From Planctomycetaceae bacterium (GTDB lineage Bacteria > Planctomycetota > Planctomycetia > Pirellulales > Pirellulaceae): a stretch of 64,000 nt of DNA. Location of the stretch: assembly GCA_020638975.1 (NCBI GenBank), contig JACKHN010000026.1, positions 29,861 to 93,860 of the forward strand. Direction: 5' to 3'. This document shows, piece after piece, positions 60,901 through 63,925 of this stretch; within the stretch, counting starts at the first letter, position 1, and each line of letters starts with the position of its first letter. The notes under the pieces are model-generated. The model had not been told where the DNA came from. It made no database searches and saw nothing but the letters and a program-made list of their open reading frames with translations. The position numbers and the translations under genes were made by a program.

Positions 60901-62910
60901 GTGCTGCCTAATCAGAATGGTCAGGCCTCTATTACCGTTCAGGCACAAGACACTGCCGGCAACGTCGTCACTGACACCTTCTTGGTGATCGTGAACGCTG
61001 TGAACGATGCACCAACGGGAGTCGCGGATAGTGGCTCGACCAATGAAGACACGCCGTTGACGAGCCTCAATGTTTTGAGCAACGACACCGACATCGACGG
61101 CGACACACTGTCCATCGGCACCTTTAGCGCAACGTCCGCGCGGGGCGCATCGGTTGCGATCACGACGACTGGTGATGTCACCTATAATCCAACGGTCTCC
61201 ACGCAGTTGCAATCGCTCCGCCAAGGCGTGACGCAAACTGACACGTTCACCTACACGGCAACAGACGGAAACGGTGGAACTTCGGCGCCTGTGACCGTGA
61301 CGATTACCGTCACCGGCGTAAACGATGTCCCGATCGCATTGCCAGACACCGCCTCGGTTGCCAAGGACTCGCAGCTTGGTGTGACGATTCCCGTATTGAA
61401 CAACGATAGTGATCCGGACAACAACGCTCTGGACATCACAGCATTCAACACGGTAAACACAATCGGCAGTGTGGGCGTTGTGCTTTTGCCAAGCGGCCAG
61501 AAGGCGATGTCCTACTCGCCAAACGGCCAATTCAATTTCTTAATGGCAGGAGAGACTGCCACCACCACGTTCACCTACACGATTAGCGATGGCGATGGCG
61601 GGCAGGCGACTGCTTTGGTCACCGTCACGATCACCGGCCCGAATAACCAACCAACGGCATTGAATGACGTCGCAACGACGTTCGAGGATCAATCCGTGGT
61701 GATCACCGTCCTGAGCAACGACAGTGACATCGACCCGCAACCACTCACCGTAACTCACATTAACGGCAATCCAATCTCGACGGGAACACCGGTGGCCGTG
61801 GGTGTACGCGGTGGAACTGCAACACTCGACGCAAATAATCGTATCACCTTCTCGCCGAACGGACGGTTCGAGGACTTGAGTGTTGGCACGCAAGCTGTCG
61901 AAACTTTCAGCTACACTATCAGCGATGGTAACGGAGGCACCGCGACTGCGAATGTTTCGGTTACGGTCAGGGGACGCAACGACGCTCCCAACGCGGTGAA
62001 TGACGGTTATGCCGCCATTCAAGGCGGACTGTTCGTGACGACCGACGCCAAAGGCACGACGACACCAACTTTGTTCAATGATGACGGCGTCTTGGCGAAT
62101 GACACCGATGTGGATGCGAATGACGTACTGACGGTCTTCCTCGACTCACAACCGCAGCATGCTGCTTCGTTCACGCTCAATCCGAACGGAACCTTTTCCT
62201 ATCGGCATGACGGAAGCAACACATCACAAGATTCGTTTACCTATGTCGTCGACGATGGCAACGGTGGTTCGTCCGTAGCTACTGTGACAATCACCCTCGC
62301 GCCTCGTCCACCGTCCGTGTGGCAGAACCCGATTGATCCCTTGGATGTTAATAACAGCGGAACCATCGAACCGCTGGACGCATTGATTGTCATTAACAGC
62401 CTGAACATTGACGGCCCGCGAGTGTTGCCGAACCCCGCGATTCCGCCAAACGCGCCTCCACCGTTCTACGACGTGAACGGTGACGGCTCCATTTCGCCGG
62501 TTGATGTCTTGCTGATCATCAATCGCTTGAATAACCCACTTGGACAAGGTGAAGGCGAGGGCGATGCGTTTGCCATCGAGTCGATCGTCACTTCGACCAG
62601 CATCTCGACACCCGTCGAAGCAGGAAGTAGCGACATCGGAATCAGCTACGGCGAAGCCTTGGCAAACTACGTGCTCCGTCAGGAAGACGCTGCTTCGACC
62701 AGTTCGTTGCGAACGCGACTGAGCGACCTGGTTCAATCAACCAGCGTCGACGCGGACGCTTATCGAGTTGCTTACGAAGCCGCACTGGCCGGCGATGACC
62801 AGATCGATTTCTCGGACGCTGATATCTACGATGTCCTCGCCCACGACTCGCTGCACGACGCGACGGATGTCGACGACGCGATCTTCGGTGGCGATCAGGA
62901 TTGGCTGTAA
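33910..62910 (+). CDS. Giant secreted multidomain repeat protein with LEPR-XLL-type N-terminus and dockerin
   Basis: A single intact frame of 9,666 residues. A basic N-terminus is followed by LETLERRELLA, the motif planctomycetes use on large exported proteins. Approximate order: two copies of a strand-rich module with QDLVNAIN or similar (120-207, 637-717); a matrixin-like stretch without its zinc ligands (930-1057); a PPC-like domain (1094-1210); a beta-helix-like part (1450-1620); paired FN3-like units (1700-1925); further PPC-like units (2650-2960); a propeller-like part split by repeats (3060-4530); a jelly-roll split by repeats (4430-6210); PPC (6427-6535); beta-helix (6630-6900); more repeats; a GEVED-like domain (7708-8824); six cadherin/Ig-like domains (8827-9467); a type I dockerin with DVNNSGTIEPLD and DVNGDGSISPVD (9478-9540); and a 120-residue acidic tail. 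Likely a cell-surface or matrix protein; function unknown. Confidence 0.92.
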   Translation: MSIRRNRSSSLSPEGARKKRRNSLQRKQQRKMLLETLERRELLAVGPQLIGIQPNNDALLRLDRTDVRNVAPQELVFKFDENQRFSADDLRNNPGRIQITRSGSDGTFAAATATSNLGTGGAVVIRLTAVRLGQDQNGITLNLTKSNQGAPGAPTITVNGNSISARLNTNPFNETTALDLVNALNSNLNSSALVFAEIVSGNPDRVLATTNASEPPIPSVTLSGANDIVIKPGFLGPAAAPKENEIIVRFADTLPDDLYRIDVFGDHPLLALRSTNRGCTYNVNGQIFAGCAVGDLTEDGIDNGLDVKPIFFELDLAPQIRSVVPQPVTRDASGVLTQARNQLVVYFDDDDLFAPDVVFTGTNFRDGDTVTINNGLGTVQAFELDSDSSLVNSAARRVTFSATSTANQMALALADAINNSPGFVTKAVATGGRVTLTGNSTATLSIGIVGVTRGQDSFVTSAENPNFYKLFFTRETVENTDDDVFVPSSVQYDPATDSAVLTFAKPLEELERSRSFTANSATNVITSPSHRLIDGDVVRVVSTNSLPGGLLAGVDYFVVNRTPDTFQLATHPDNTPIDITTAGSGEHEFRTEVGPGVMRLRIGTDEAQPAAPVAVGLSVEATSDFNSSGNVILRFQSDELTAEQFGSAIRMDVTKSDHGGPSTPRVTVRGNQVTVDLNTNAGNESTAQDLVNAINADGRARALMFASISSGNASEVIANSVTNHFTIKLAGLGSSFDTATNLSNVFDTGSVLDVVGSGADLSSGQTLTIVDNNGVSQTFEFVGALGSPTVGNVPIFFDTNNTRDQITAAIVSEINTARATSSFNVTASSVGNLVRLSNDRDITLAGGGTALKLRSQGVLLSSRIDTQVYPLDFPGSNHDPGHRELSDSAIGDEHIEGDIKDTTDGITTVKYIFRSIYGTIPDNQGGEQLALNLITETQKQRAREVFELISQNAGVQFIETDDVNDSSAVVVATGDLRAIRSSLNPQSLTGISVDVGFTDVAEGPGFDSRVAVILDGAVNWNDQYGLSDEANRLSWFRSAFDGIQRVFGIGNALDLPALTVSSSNTEQIFDNTVEPIFPGDHDIVHLQRLFRPESKDIDLYKFTIDVPAGGSGIFTAETFAERLANASQLDTSLNLYREIVDANGVVKGRELIAHNDDYYSNDSFIEVKLAAGTYYIGVSASGNDDYDPVIEDTGLNGTTQGAYDLRLNFRGDAEFSIIDADNFDLTGDRLSGEENARLTTRTPLDGNADGIPGGTYNFWFETQTQNRIVDVLAGTAGFTDGQVITLTDGQGTVRRFEIDRRSPSSAPSVAAGNRSIPVGTLAAPLTPSQIAQQIATVINNEPGFSIEIVDPRSGATTLSGADFELVGERSVVLSSGFGGLRVGGRTIMVDKTAPANPNGSLANPFNNLAGTSTVNAVGVSQRGDIIRVVGNDADRSNTTLTDRVAYEIGFNNLGQPLRDGTTLEIPRGVTMMIDEGAVFKLRRARVGVGSSAPGIDRSGGALQVLGTPTNNVFFTSYHDESIGTDTFSFTTTPLPGDWGGLLFRDDNDRADGNFVYDEEGIFLNYVNNADIRYGGGNVVINSVAQVVTPIHIIDTRPTVSFNSITRSADAAISASPNSFEETNFHAPRHQKFAFTSDYDRVGPDIYKNAVSGNSINGLFVRIQTPAGNTIRSMTVSGRFDDTDIVHVFGENLLIQGTPGGLRLETQAPTIGLITQTPVAGGTLLVGGYRYRMTFVDIQGNEGPVSGATPLVNATATNRSIRLAQLPVVAGDYVARNLYRSRPDGSYELVAQLNGTSTTYVDDGTTRGGILRDARDNAPNISTVTVAATLGGNLPPNVYNYRLTFVDSLGNETPASVATANVTVGGTTRAVQINQIPVATGGNVARNLYRLRTSGDYELVTRLDATSTSYLDVGATLGGVLNDTGVSLRPRFDARLSVDPSIVVKLDGARIEAGIGADFIAEGREGLEIKFTSLLDDRFGAGGTFDTANDGISTPGSNNEATPGDWGGIVLREESSGSIDHALFAFGGGVTRVEGTFNAFNALEIHQSKVRVANSVFENNASGQGGQGAATNPGRFGRGFNEPGTIYIRGAQPTIIDNIIRDNDAAAISINVNALNADLNRDPGRATGLIDRLEGFRDNQGPLVFNNRLADNSINGMLVRGQTLTTQSVWDDTDIVHVVQDTIYVPDLHTFGGLRLESNPTSSLVVKLLSGDRNGNDPAIPDQAGFRAIGRPLENSDRIGGAIQVIGQPKSPVVLTSLNDDTIGAGFDPRGDVQVQTRDVGDSLQLFQPDSNIAATLNGRLGVSTDAVGTNGTGILDATIPAGATIELALLHVATRNGTTTTFPAPPAFRPQSIRFNGQLLPISYLSNVDDSNNINFETGRIDVTNIVAQALLTGVAPNFTFTIDETSTGLPNNVEGVSLTVVYSDPTLPERTVMILDGGLTGGNPLTNTLSFAQPANPSDPNFIAQLAVGMSFSDPNLAGTGQIDVNGTRITSSAGGANDSALLTPTQGNFITVGGVGDTPANPVQPNSSFAPDDELYDLSPFIPVGATQVRLDLANTGANNSMFLAVLTVSGDVSLGNAGRPGEWQGVVLEQYSHDRNVLAITELEPREVISPGTNATTDSAQFLGQLAPFEKGGDENRRLGFEIQGFLNDPRDYDIYSLAADAGTEVWFDIDRTTHSLDSVLELIDADGTVIARSNDSYFESLNVNNVLAPNQRTSVNLSDAELTDSTLLGGIARLMQKQPPFEGEDFYSTNPRDAGMRVILPGALGSTNTYHIRVRSGSEDLSNLSGGLTSGAYQLQIRLREVDETPGSTVRYSNISYAETGVEILGQPLHSPLLGEAVEILGSNNNSIANAQPLGNLVAIDRAALGLAGDLATSGDVDFYQFSVNFENTRIDPASLEVVFDIDYADGLSRANTVMSVFDWAGRLILTSREGNIADDRPGKPGSSQIDDLSRGTVGGSDPFIGTVELPQGIYFLSVTSDAQMPAQLEQYFQRNPLNPDLRLEPIDSVRRIAEDHISGTNYVSTADNPQIPVLLDNSSRVNFHLGDVALFVSTHNFTFDDSSELLIVDPFTGATETFVGRENTFEFQDFAVHPNGLIYAYSYGRNEPALGSPRDDNSGVFLEINPATGEARVITDDGILTYEIDPASTASPPNSRRTNDVPPREGDGIQFNAITFTNSFNQLGFAVGERGYNEDPFRPFGPTRFDNILYQFVQDQLDPNFGLPISGTPSNPTLGNRADTDTPLDRLWDQAGTNIRERGELLTSPRIVTQDATTLTGNQTNFNIPDGTSVTVIDRNVETTFEYDFGFEVTQLVDGQNGVTIHDGNFFFLDDTLFQLDTGPVITVQSNGSFIRSGTIVTVNGPNGCSRNFELTTGDPVVAPNIAVNYTTTSGPEAIVSSLAAAINAAPNCAGTPNAIPFDVVAFVSQASGRLTVTDPTPDLNGQFGLVGATVSFGNANQLDATIPTPSPGIRVEGDNGEAPVLQAGNGTRYADGMTFQIDTASTGRNPVTFEFESGYVIQIPQTFAIQVPFGGGRVLNDGEIFTIDANVNDATPPLRFEIENVDVGNGVAAGNIAININGRSTQNQVASVIAAVVQTAVPSLSASNQGNGYVHLGVTGNQLLDTSQSVNLTRVGQQRPIADGEVFSIGNGTFTRNFEFDSDGMSSGVGSVINASRSLTADQIAANVATQINGAFLGFTSMFLENGKVAVHDPRVAAPTPVLSTTNAPSLTTIGRPGVVQPPVSSRPHVAVPFLPSSTFDAQAVATAIAGAINAASVSPQVIRVPDGAGLTDGDYNVVNDNGTIYVFEWDDTTANNLPANTVSVSPTPPGFAGTPDPDCTNVSYPAGSTCILVPFVRGGVAQVINAQGALTATPILSTTSVTNQQRLFNAISTRTNAAGTPRTVRVQNGGVNLDSASVIVSLHDLTATAEVVGDKVVVNGVAPGVVGANIYIPGTAPLTRLIVDTLIPTQEFAFNANGDITADQIARDVAASVTAHPDFTAGGAFGRINFHGATTVDFSGVQVNGLQLWRDFGSAPGVAPGNVRIEALASDLAINTDPVTGFQISGAVPNRLAAAINNASATKNVELRNFANVADGDFFTIDPDINDTVPGFRFEFNSSGGVTAGSIPINFNPGTSPAALSALESATQNVINNTAGVNLQASGAGVGTEGIVLSNVTFSHAFGANAGSITIIESANATDIAVPLLQFVNISQGVAIVDPPFTTSGEGPGGQITGIAEVNGRLFVVSDAGGFYVVNNPQSASPRFDRSLTSGATTTYIRNSADDLVGIQFAGLTAGPRNVESGAYSNMLFAVDVEGRVYAFDVPPIGQERTAGGELQPIFLDGATHIETGLTNVTGLEFSTLDTNLFHIGAFDQVLVQPTEMDIRLGLTPQNRNLIRPILVDEQQDAPGHGVNATFDTSRPSEYAGSSFVFGQGNVNGSPRGYDFPGGAYGTLVSNEFDLTGYTAADRPVLYFNYYAATENKDYVPLAIDDLVRDSFRIFISDDNGDWELLGTNNEFDDGRGPFTDELNDISQFEVQPIFDFPTQAGRSTADWRQVRIPLDEYAGRDNVRLRFDFSTAGEMDLGSTFTTGSELRAVAGVRIQDGDTVQIDNRLIEFDSGLTLVTPSGSAIPARETLSITDTGGQTVVFEFVDSTDFPQSIVTPDGTAIAEGDTFTVGQGGNSVQFEFDSGYLIQLVASNLITDGNTFIVNNGTGSGDVLFEFDKNGVRVNATAVPINAADDLTIVVPNNGAASLIDGEQFSLNNGSGPVVFEFDRDGVVSAGTFRINIRNPIELLLPAAGGGFGGVSDGDTFTIDPDFNDAVPPTVFEFDSDGVATAGSIPIQFNNFTTQSVLAQRVVTAIQAAAVSVTPVDAGNGIVRLLGISPTHLVDTTGTSALQQRTAGLSQDDVANLLVSAIQANGLGVVPVNAGNGRVVLQDTTSTHTLSTGGSALLTQTTTPKSADDMTNRVLNAIQSRFAASEVTAIDLGGGLFHLQGSLSHTINTTASSLVQSNELPFVLTVPVTGAAAFSEGETFTIRDNQTNTVETFEFDTNGSTTAGNRPIAISVGGTPDDVANAIALAISNSSLTTLNPVTIGAGNLHIGGTVGTSHTIDVSGTPNASQRGTPGVSVGNFGILFLPTDTSLQTAIRVADAISLNPTLNLSATLDTTLGNVVQLGGATFNPGNSSLIPQGNQPIFVHPTQTPADVAAQIAQAIRLSSLGASVIPHFNNDPNLDGHRINLEGASSVQVSAGAATHLAVVGNVGVTPGNVIASINTSMSRDQVAVVLDGVLEQLFSNPALVATAGDAISDGDSFILNDSVNAPATFEFDSGFVMSLPPAGSNELFGGVKDGVTFTITDPNDLSQPPLTFEFDKDHLIHPLGAPTVATGNTPILIADNASGGAVARAVANAVNTNTAAAALGLRGTVLGGGEVQLGGRFGQILTFSPGSGLARTDGAPFILEIPEAGGDITLGGIRDGATITFTDGATSITYEFDKGFGVGTDANGNVHRRIGITDNFSQSQVATAILSALRSSGSATLAALGIDLNNSVALAGGSRIRLAGTTGTRIELSLGNNVTQPISEPGVTPTVSIQVPQTLTLQVPESLKLHVPAAGGQTGGIVDGETFVLDDDATDNVIGLVFEFDNNNSVRSDANGIQNIPVFFTATDSADRIALSILDAIASRPQLALSPTKFGGDGNIDLGGTNASLTLPTGTRLIRTGPFAFQLPAAGGGVGGILDGGTFDIDLNPFDAIPPTRFEFDSNNSFNAANIRIGYTTLDDANILANRVITTVKNTFNTLHPQLINGPSGIEIGGFANTSLVTSDPANGVTSHLTQTGVAGGLIDSNFDSFIISDGVNPQVIFELDLDGAVSPANSGISIKASSLSQNLGTQNQIAGAIINAIVAAGVGLTPRYLGDGTIHLGGTALHQLDTERSRSFFASDIGLTQSGQPGPIADGETFLVAVGGGNLVFEFDNDGSATAGRIAVPFTNDQTTSEIAQSIITTLRSNVGNLFPRQFGDHEDIIDFGGNESHVLDTSGTANLTQRGLPGSQSPRVPIIFSPSSQFQASEVALAARNAINNTAPSIAVDLLVNASVQTVAGRTENVVTLTHQTGLPSDVSFRTQSTLTGIPALVSRAVGNIIKQEKDLIRVIGHTVNDRGPLGFDNALQGDQFGSVADRLPLPTINDRTTAARGFSNIHEGIYIDDIIIGFAERGEMATGATTNASYVSNPDLSGTQVLTGEYQVEIRKSTDFGVAGSTSQRAGLFRSFDTNDRLAAGLTIIAQPGANIYDGQTFVISDGINSVTFEYNDTSVGNGIQTGRHPIPYTARSTDAEVAQTIRDAINSPTVQTVLPTLSAGLGDGTLVGVGTPTVSTTNRVNVYGPAHLTVHGNNGKETNDFIDEATETGIVGRNSPSFLVSGAIGDNQRHPVQKGLDVDLYRIQLFRGETISIDIDAEEIGSELDSMLRVFDAFGNQLAFDNATIAPSETSRRNFRDPFLSFTAPSSGTYFVGVSGQGNNSYDPNLEGSGVNSSIGFYQLELTFGAISAADFLVFDDVGDSNLLREQGQILIEANRIANSEQFGIRVDSAERGVVTNTLTFNGTSTVVTQVIVTPNSNGTTSTTTTTTTNTPTFVRTDILSQSGSTEVNSPPGPASPVRNLLELNTNGLVPGVVIENNVIFGGQQGAIHFSGNTRPAGEERGAVPFGRIVNNTLFGVSGTLVPRTQTVDIGILVDDFAAPTILNNIVANFNTGIRVVPDGVSDRLTVVGGQIYQGNAATTISGVASEDFAINLSNPDPTALPNGPNCNTDLHDANVLFVDAVNENFYLQPCSNAIDNSVGSLLDRADLVRVRAPLGISPSPILAPGNDVTGQKRVDDPNVETASGFGENVFTDRGAIDRADFAGPTANLSQPADNDADGVDLRSNEVSIVQLGQGIVGSSFEIRLVDGVEPADPTDGLGVDDRTVVSSAVVVQRDGVTLQDGVDYSFSYNATSDIIKLTPLSGIWKPDSLYTITLNNTDRFVIATPAGDELNDGDAILIGDFQPRTDRYEFESGYSLHVPQTLTVQVPAAGGRLGGIRDGGTFTVAFNDQITGLRTVTFEFDKDGSFNASNVQIPFTSVSTQDEIAISMVRALANANLGLTPVNLGHGRVHLGSRSVHQLTLPTTGGGRTTLTSVGVAGGVADGDQFTIDDGTRVVRFEFDSNGTTRPNVLPVPFNTRQTHEEIGRNLAAVVNQAIADGKIDAAGALRANHLGNGVVQLGGTPQHIVRTTLSNLTQSGTPGVSQAYGLRTKDASLRIQTPEAGLHLIVPQTGGAAIADGQSFTIRNRTGNSVRFEFDSNNSTTAGSVRVPFATSSDRNQVGNSIAVAIAGTTLGITPVNLGNGDIDLDTVFHVIDTTNSPTLRQTGIADGQFFTIDDGVTLTTFEFDSDQAPGIVTPGRIRIAFGANDSANQIGNAIVAAVNISNVGIDPLRQMLNLGNGLLDAGEPDANSLSHLWDTTSTNLGQTGVSGGIRDGETFQISLVDNSGFPLNTVTVELDRNGIQSPGNIIVVFGDTSTASDIANTMVPVLLSSGLGLNAIHKGLGTIDIGGTANHRISLANTPVPTHLTVLGSPGDNAAVSIPFVPSAAFTATDAAVALNNAINNDPLSRINVNANLGNGATVVVDGARSVSSSLNFLGATSGSIQYMPAIKDLATNNLKPNQLTGETQFTIVLGDVNLDYGDAADPAFQTVAGSNGAVHFISNGLLLGTKVDADVNGQPNLVASGDDRDAFIDLTLSKLVPLTPAAAPFAIQIPTGLQVPVTGSGIGGIADGNTLIIGDATRTITFEFDSDGNTQPTNVAISLTPGDQNSIANAIVTGIANQGLSLKAVNAGNGRIVVGIASNGLLNISGTPSLTRVAGVSEGETFGITDSTTGQTVTFQFDDIGTATAVAGNNIPVRFTSGSTLNQVADAVVTAIKSVMPTLGTQLVGLNPTNLGGGVVNIGGGPTHRIDTINTSLKTLGVPAYELQAPGIGSVIQTQPAGLKLIAPLFGGRVVTEGEQFTITSGSVRATFELDSDGNTAPGNFVINYTATSTQQAILNQIRTTIASVPQLALSPTDQGDGVLDLGQVSHTINLGTTALTQSNAAPFVIQAPAAGGAAIADGDTFTIRKGTNAPVRFEFDSNGFATSGNVRVVFTRFSRPQDIATALSTAIRNATSLDLTPEDLGGGALRLRGPKPTLDVVAAPSLTQAGLSDGQTFQIDDGDRVITFEFDSNGIAVPGNPTINIADNFTLLVPTAGSAPGGVANGQTFSIRNSTTGVNRIFEFDTDGSVATGNTPVAITSLGSRDMVANAIVTAVAGATTLGLSPVHAGNGVVVLRGTTAAHSVDTTLTPSLSAGTRSQTLDELTVGIISAIAKAPLDPPLSPVYLGNGVVDLRSTSAHVIDVSRSNLATYGEANGVADGETFSITDGTKVVNYEFDFDGNVTIGNTPINLVYKQTIQIPAAGGGQGGIVDGDLFAINLGLGAPDVNFEFDSNGSTTPGNTVITFSNLSTQADLATLVANSIGSAGLGLSPQNLGDGRVMLALDGTDANTKLDTSGSATLTQFLTDDVATAVLNAITSSNFSSAFVVTSLGDGRIHVEGPSSHALNLAQSRLQLLDRLPSGIQTLSGANMTDGDSFIIGDGSKTVVFEFDNPTLSNGVTSGRVGVAFLPANSPSQIADAIVSAIESQGLALTATHVGNGLISLDGDDEDGVIFEGGLIRTVDTRVVVTASQPGLLDAWVDFNQDGDWVDAGEQIFASQPLKAGLNTLSIATPASAKLGFTTARFRLSTAGGLRPTGLAADGEVEDYQIRVITNVAPTVLAPISDVAALEDDPATQVSLTGIFGDVDITNGNADHLTLRVVSNSNPSLLTPTLAGTSLTLNFRPDQNGTANITVEARDQGGLTVTDTFTVVVGAVNDNPVVIAPLPDIQLSEDSAAISVNIGTAFSDPDIATNGDTLTYNLVSNDNPTLVQVSPNPFTGPVITLSVLPNQNGQASITVQAQDTAGNVVTDTFLVIVNAVNDAPTGVADSGSTNEDTPLTSLNVLSNDTDIDGDTLSIGTFSATSARGASVAITTTGDVTYNPTVSTQLQSLRQGVTQTDTFTYTATDGNGGTSAPVTVTITVTGVNDVPIALPDTASVAKDSQLGVTIPVLNNDSDPDNNALDITAFNTVNTIGSVGVVLLPSGQKAMSYSPNGQFNFLMAGETATTTFTYTISDGDGGQATALVTVTITGPNNQPTALNDVATTFEDQSVVITVLSNDSDIDPQPLTVTHINGNPISTGTPVAVGVRGGTATLDANNRITFSPNGRFEDLSVGTQAVETFSYTISDGNGGTATANVSVTVRGRNDAPNAVNDGYAAIQGGLFVTTDAKGTTTPTLFNDDGVLANDTDVDANDVLTVFLDSQPQHAASFTLNPNGTFSYRHDGSNTSQDSFTYVVDDGNGGSSVATVTITLAPRPPSVWQNPIDPLDVNNSGTIEPLDALIVINSLNIDGPRVLPNPAIPPNAPPPFYDVNGDGSISPVDVLLIINRLNNPLGQGEGEGDAFAIESIVTSTSISTPVEAGSSDIGISYGEALANYVLRQEDAASTSSLRTRLSDLVQSTSVDADAYRVAYEAALAGDDQIDFSDADIYDVLAHDSLHDATDVDDAIFGGDQDWL
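43720..46520 (+). repeat. FEFD repeat array 1 (about 7 units) within the giant protein
   Basis: Diverged protein repeats with the plan D-G-x-x-F-x-I, then V-x-F-E-F-D-S-x-G, then a helix-like IAxxIxxAIN and a final VxLxG strand. Flanks are parts of one propeller-like region (LLIVDPFTGATETFVG before, RLFVVSDAGGFYVVN after). Confidence 0.7.
47690..52300 (+). repeat. FEFD repeat array 2 (about 14 units) within the giant protein
   Basis: The longest array. Many units begin with an LxVPxAGG linker, sometimes stuttered as in VPQTLTLQVPESLKLHVP, and end LGGTxxHxxDT. It separates NVRLRFDFSTAGEM from GIYIDDIIIGFAERGE, two halves of what looks like one jelly-roll domain. Confidence 0.72.
54940..56930 (+). 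repeat. FEFD repeat array 3 (about 6 units) within the giant protein
   Basis: Begins after YTITLNNTDRFVIATPAGDE and ends before YMPAIKDLATNNLKPNQL, which together look like one Ig-like domain of the kind that ends in a 'D-x-A-x-N' turn. Confidence 0.65.
57235..60060 (+). repeat. FEFD repeat array 4 (about 9 units) within the giant protein
   Basis: Begins after DYGDAADP...SGDDRDAF and ends at DGDDEDGVIF...DAWVDFNQDGDW...GEVEDYQIRV. In related proteins these two parts form one continuous GEVED-type domain, so the array appears inserted. Confidence 0.72.
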
Positions 62911-62934
62911 ACGAGATCAAGCACGCAGCCAGGG

Positions 62935-62962
62935 CCTTTCAGTTTTTCAAACTGAGAGGTTT
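62935..62962 (+). terminator. Hairpin after the giant gene, terminator-like
   Basis: CCTTTCAGTTT, a 3-base loop (TTC), AAACTGAGAGG: an 11-bp stem with one mismatch, starting 24 bases after the stop codon and followed by only TTT. A plausible but weak Rho-independent terminator. Confidence 0.5.
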
Positions 62963-63031
62963 GTACGACGGGCCTCCGAGCCCGTCGATGAATCTACGTC
63001 GTTATTCGACGGGCTCGGAGGCCCGTCGTAC
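62963..63031. repeat. Perfect 26-bp inverted repeat
   Basis: Arms at 62963-62988 and 63006-63031 are exact reverse complements around a 17-base loop. Each arm is itself a hairpin with the core CGACGGGC, 6 bases, GCCCGTCG. The same core is found at 30998-31020. It is probably a dispersed palindromic repeat of the genome. Confidence 0.8.
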
Positions 63032-63205
63032 ATCTTGGGCTACTTCAACAGATGAATTGCCTGGCACTCAGCGTGGTCGTATTAACACGGTCGCGCTGAA
63101 TGTGCTACGATGTTTGCGTCCGTCAAGGAATCTTCGCGAGCCACTGCATCTCGGCGTCCTGTGAGCCATTGCGGCAACTCGCGGCCACTTGGAATTCGCG
63201 TCGCG

Positions 63206-63925
63206 ATGGCAGTCTCTTCTCGTGCTAATTTAATCGCGATTGCATTCGCGGTCGTTTTCCCGTCGATCGTGACGCTAGGTTACTTTGTCGTCCTGGCGGG
63301 GCAACCGCCCGCCTTGCAACAAGGAACGTATGCGATCGGTAAAGTCATTCAGTTTGGCTTTCCAGCGTTCTGGGTGTTCGTCGTATTACGCGAGAAGATC
63401 GGCTGCCCCTTGCCGACGCGGCGCGGAATCGGACTCGGCGTTGGCTTTGGCCTCATCGTTGCAACGGCCATGCTCGGGCTGGCCTTGCTGTGGCTCAAAC
63501 CGATCGGCTTTTTCGATCAGCCCAGCGTCGCCATCCGAGCGAAGATTCAGGATCTGGGTTTGAACACCGTGGCCAAGTACGCTGCCGTCAGCCTGTTCTA
63601 CGCACTTTGTCACTCGCTGATGGAAGAGTATTACTGGCGTTGGTTTGTCTTTCGTCGGTTGCGAGACTTCGTGTCGTTGAATTCGGCCATCGTAATATCA
63701 AGCCTCGGATTCATGACGCATCACGTCATCCTGCTCGCGGTCTACTTTGGTTGGACGTCGCTCGCGACGTACGTATTCTCCGCCGGTGTGGCCGTCGGTG
63801 GGGCGGTTTGGGCGTGGCTCTATCAACGCAGCAATTCGCTCTATGGCCCCTGGCTCAGTCACATGCTAGTCGACGCAGCCATCTTCACCATCGGCTACAC
63901 CCTGGCGCGTGACCTCTTTGTGTAA
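63206..63925 (+). CDS. CPBP-family intramembrane glutamic protease (CAAX protease-like)
   Basis: A 239-residue polytopic membrane protein. The family motifs are EEYYWRW (the EExxxR pattern) near residue 140, a second motif with MTHHVI, and a third with LSHMLVDA, giving the Glu, Arg and His residues of the active site. Such proteases act on membrane or prenylated substrates; bacterial members often serve in bacteriocin immunity or protein maturation, but the role here is unknown. An in-frame ATG at 63110 would add a hydrophilic 32-residue segment; ATG 63206, just before the first helix, is preferred, though no strong ribosome binding site helps the choice. It stands alone after the giant gene and the palindromic repeat. 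Confidence 0.87.
   Translation: MAVSSRANLIAIAFAVVFPSIVTLGYFVVLAGQPPALQQGTYAIGKVIQFGFPAFWVFVVLREKIGCPLPTRRGIGLGVGFGLIVATAMLGLALLWLKPIGFFDQPSVAIRAKIQDLGLNTVAKYAAVSLFYALCHSLMEEYYWRWFVFRRLRDFVSLNSAIVISSLGFMTHHVILLAVYFGWTSLATYVFSAGVAVGGAVWAWLYQRSNSLYGPWLSHMLVDAAIFTIGYTLARDLFV

Noticed and set aside
34200..62736. Many long open frames on the minus strand across the giant gene
   Set aside because: They are shadow frames produced by the regular codon pattern of the plus-strand gene; none shows domain motifs or start signals.
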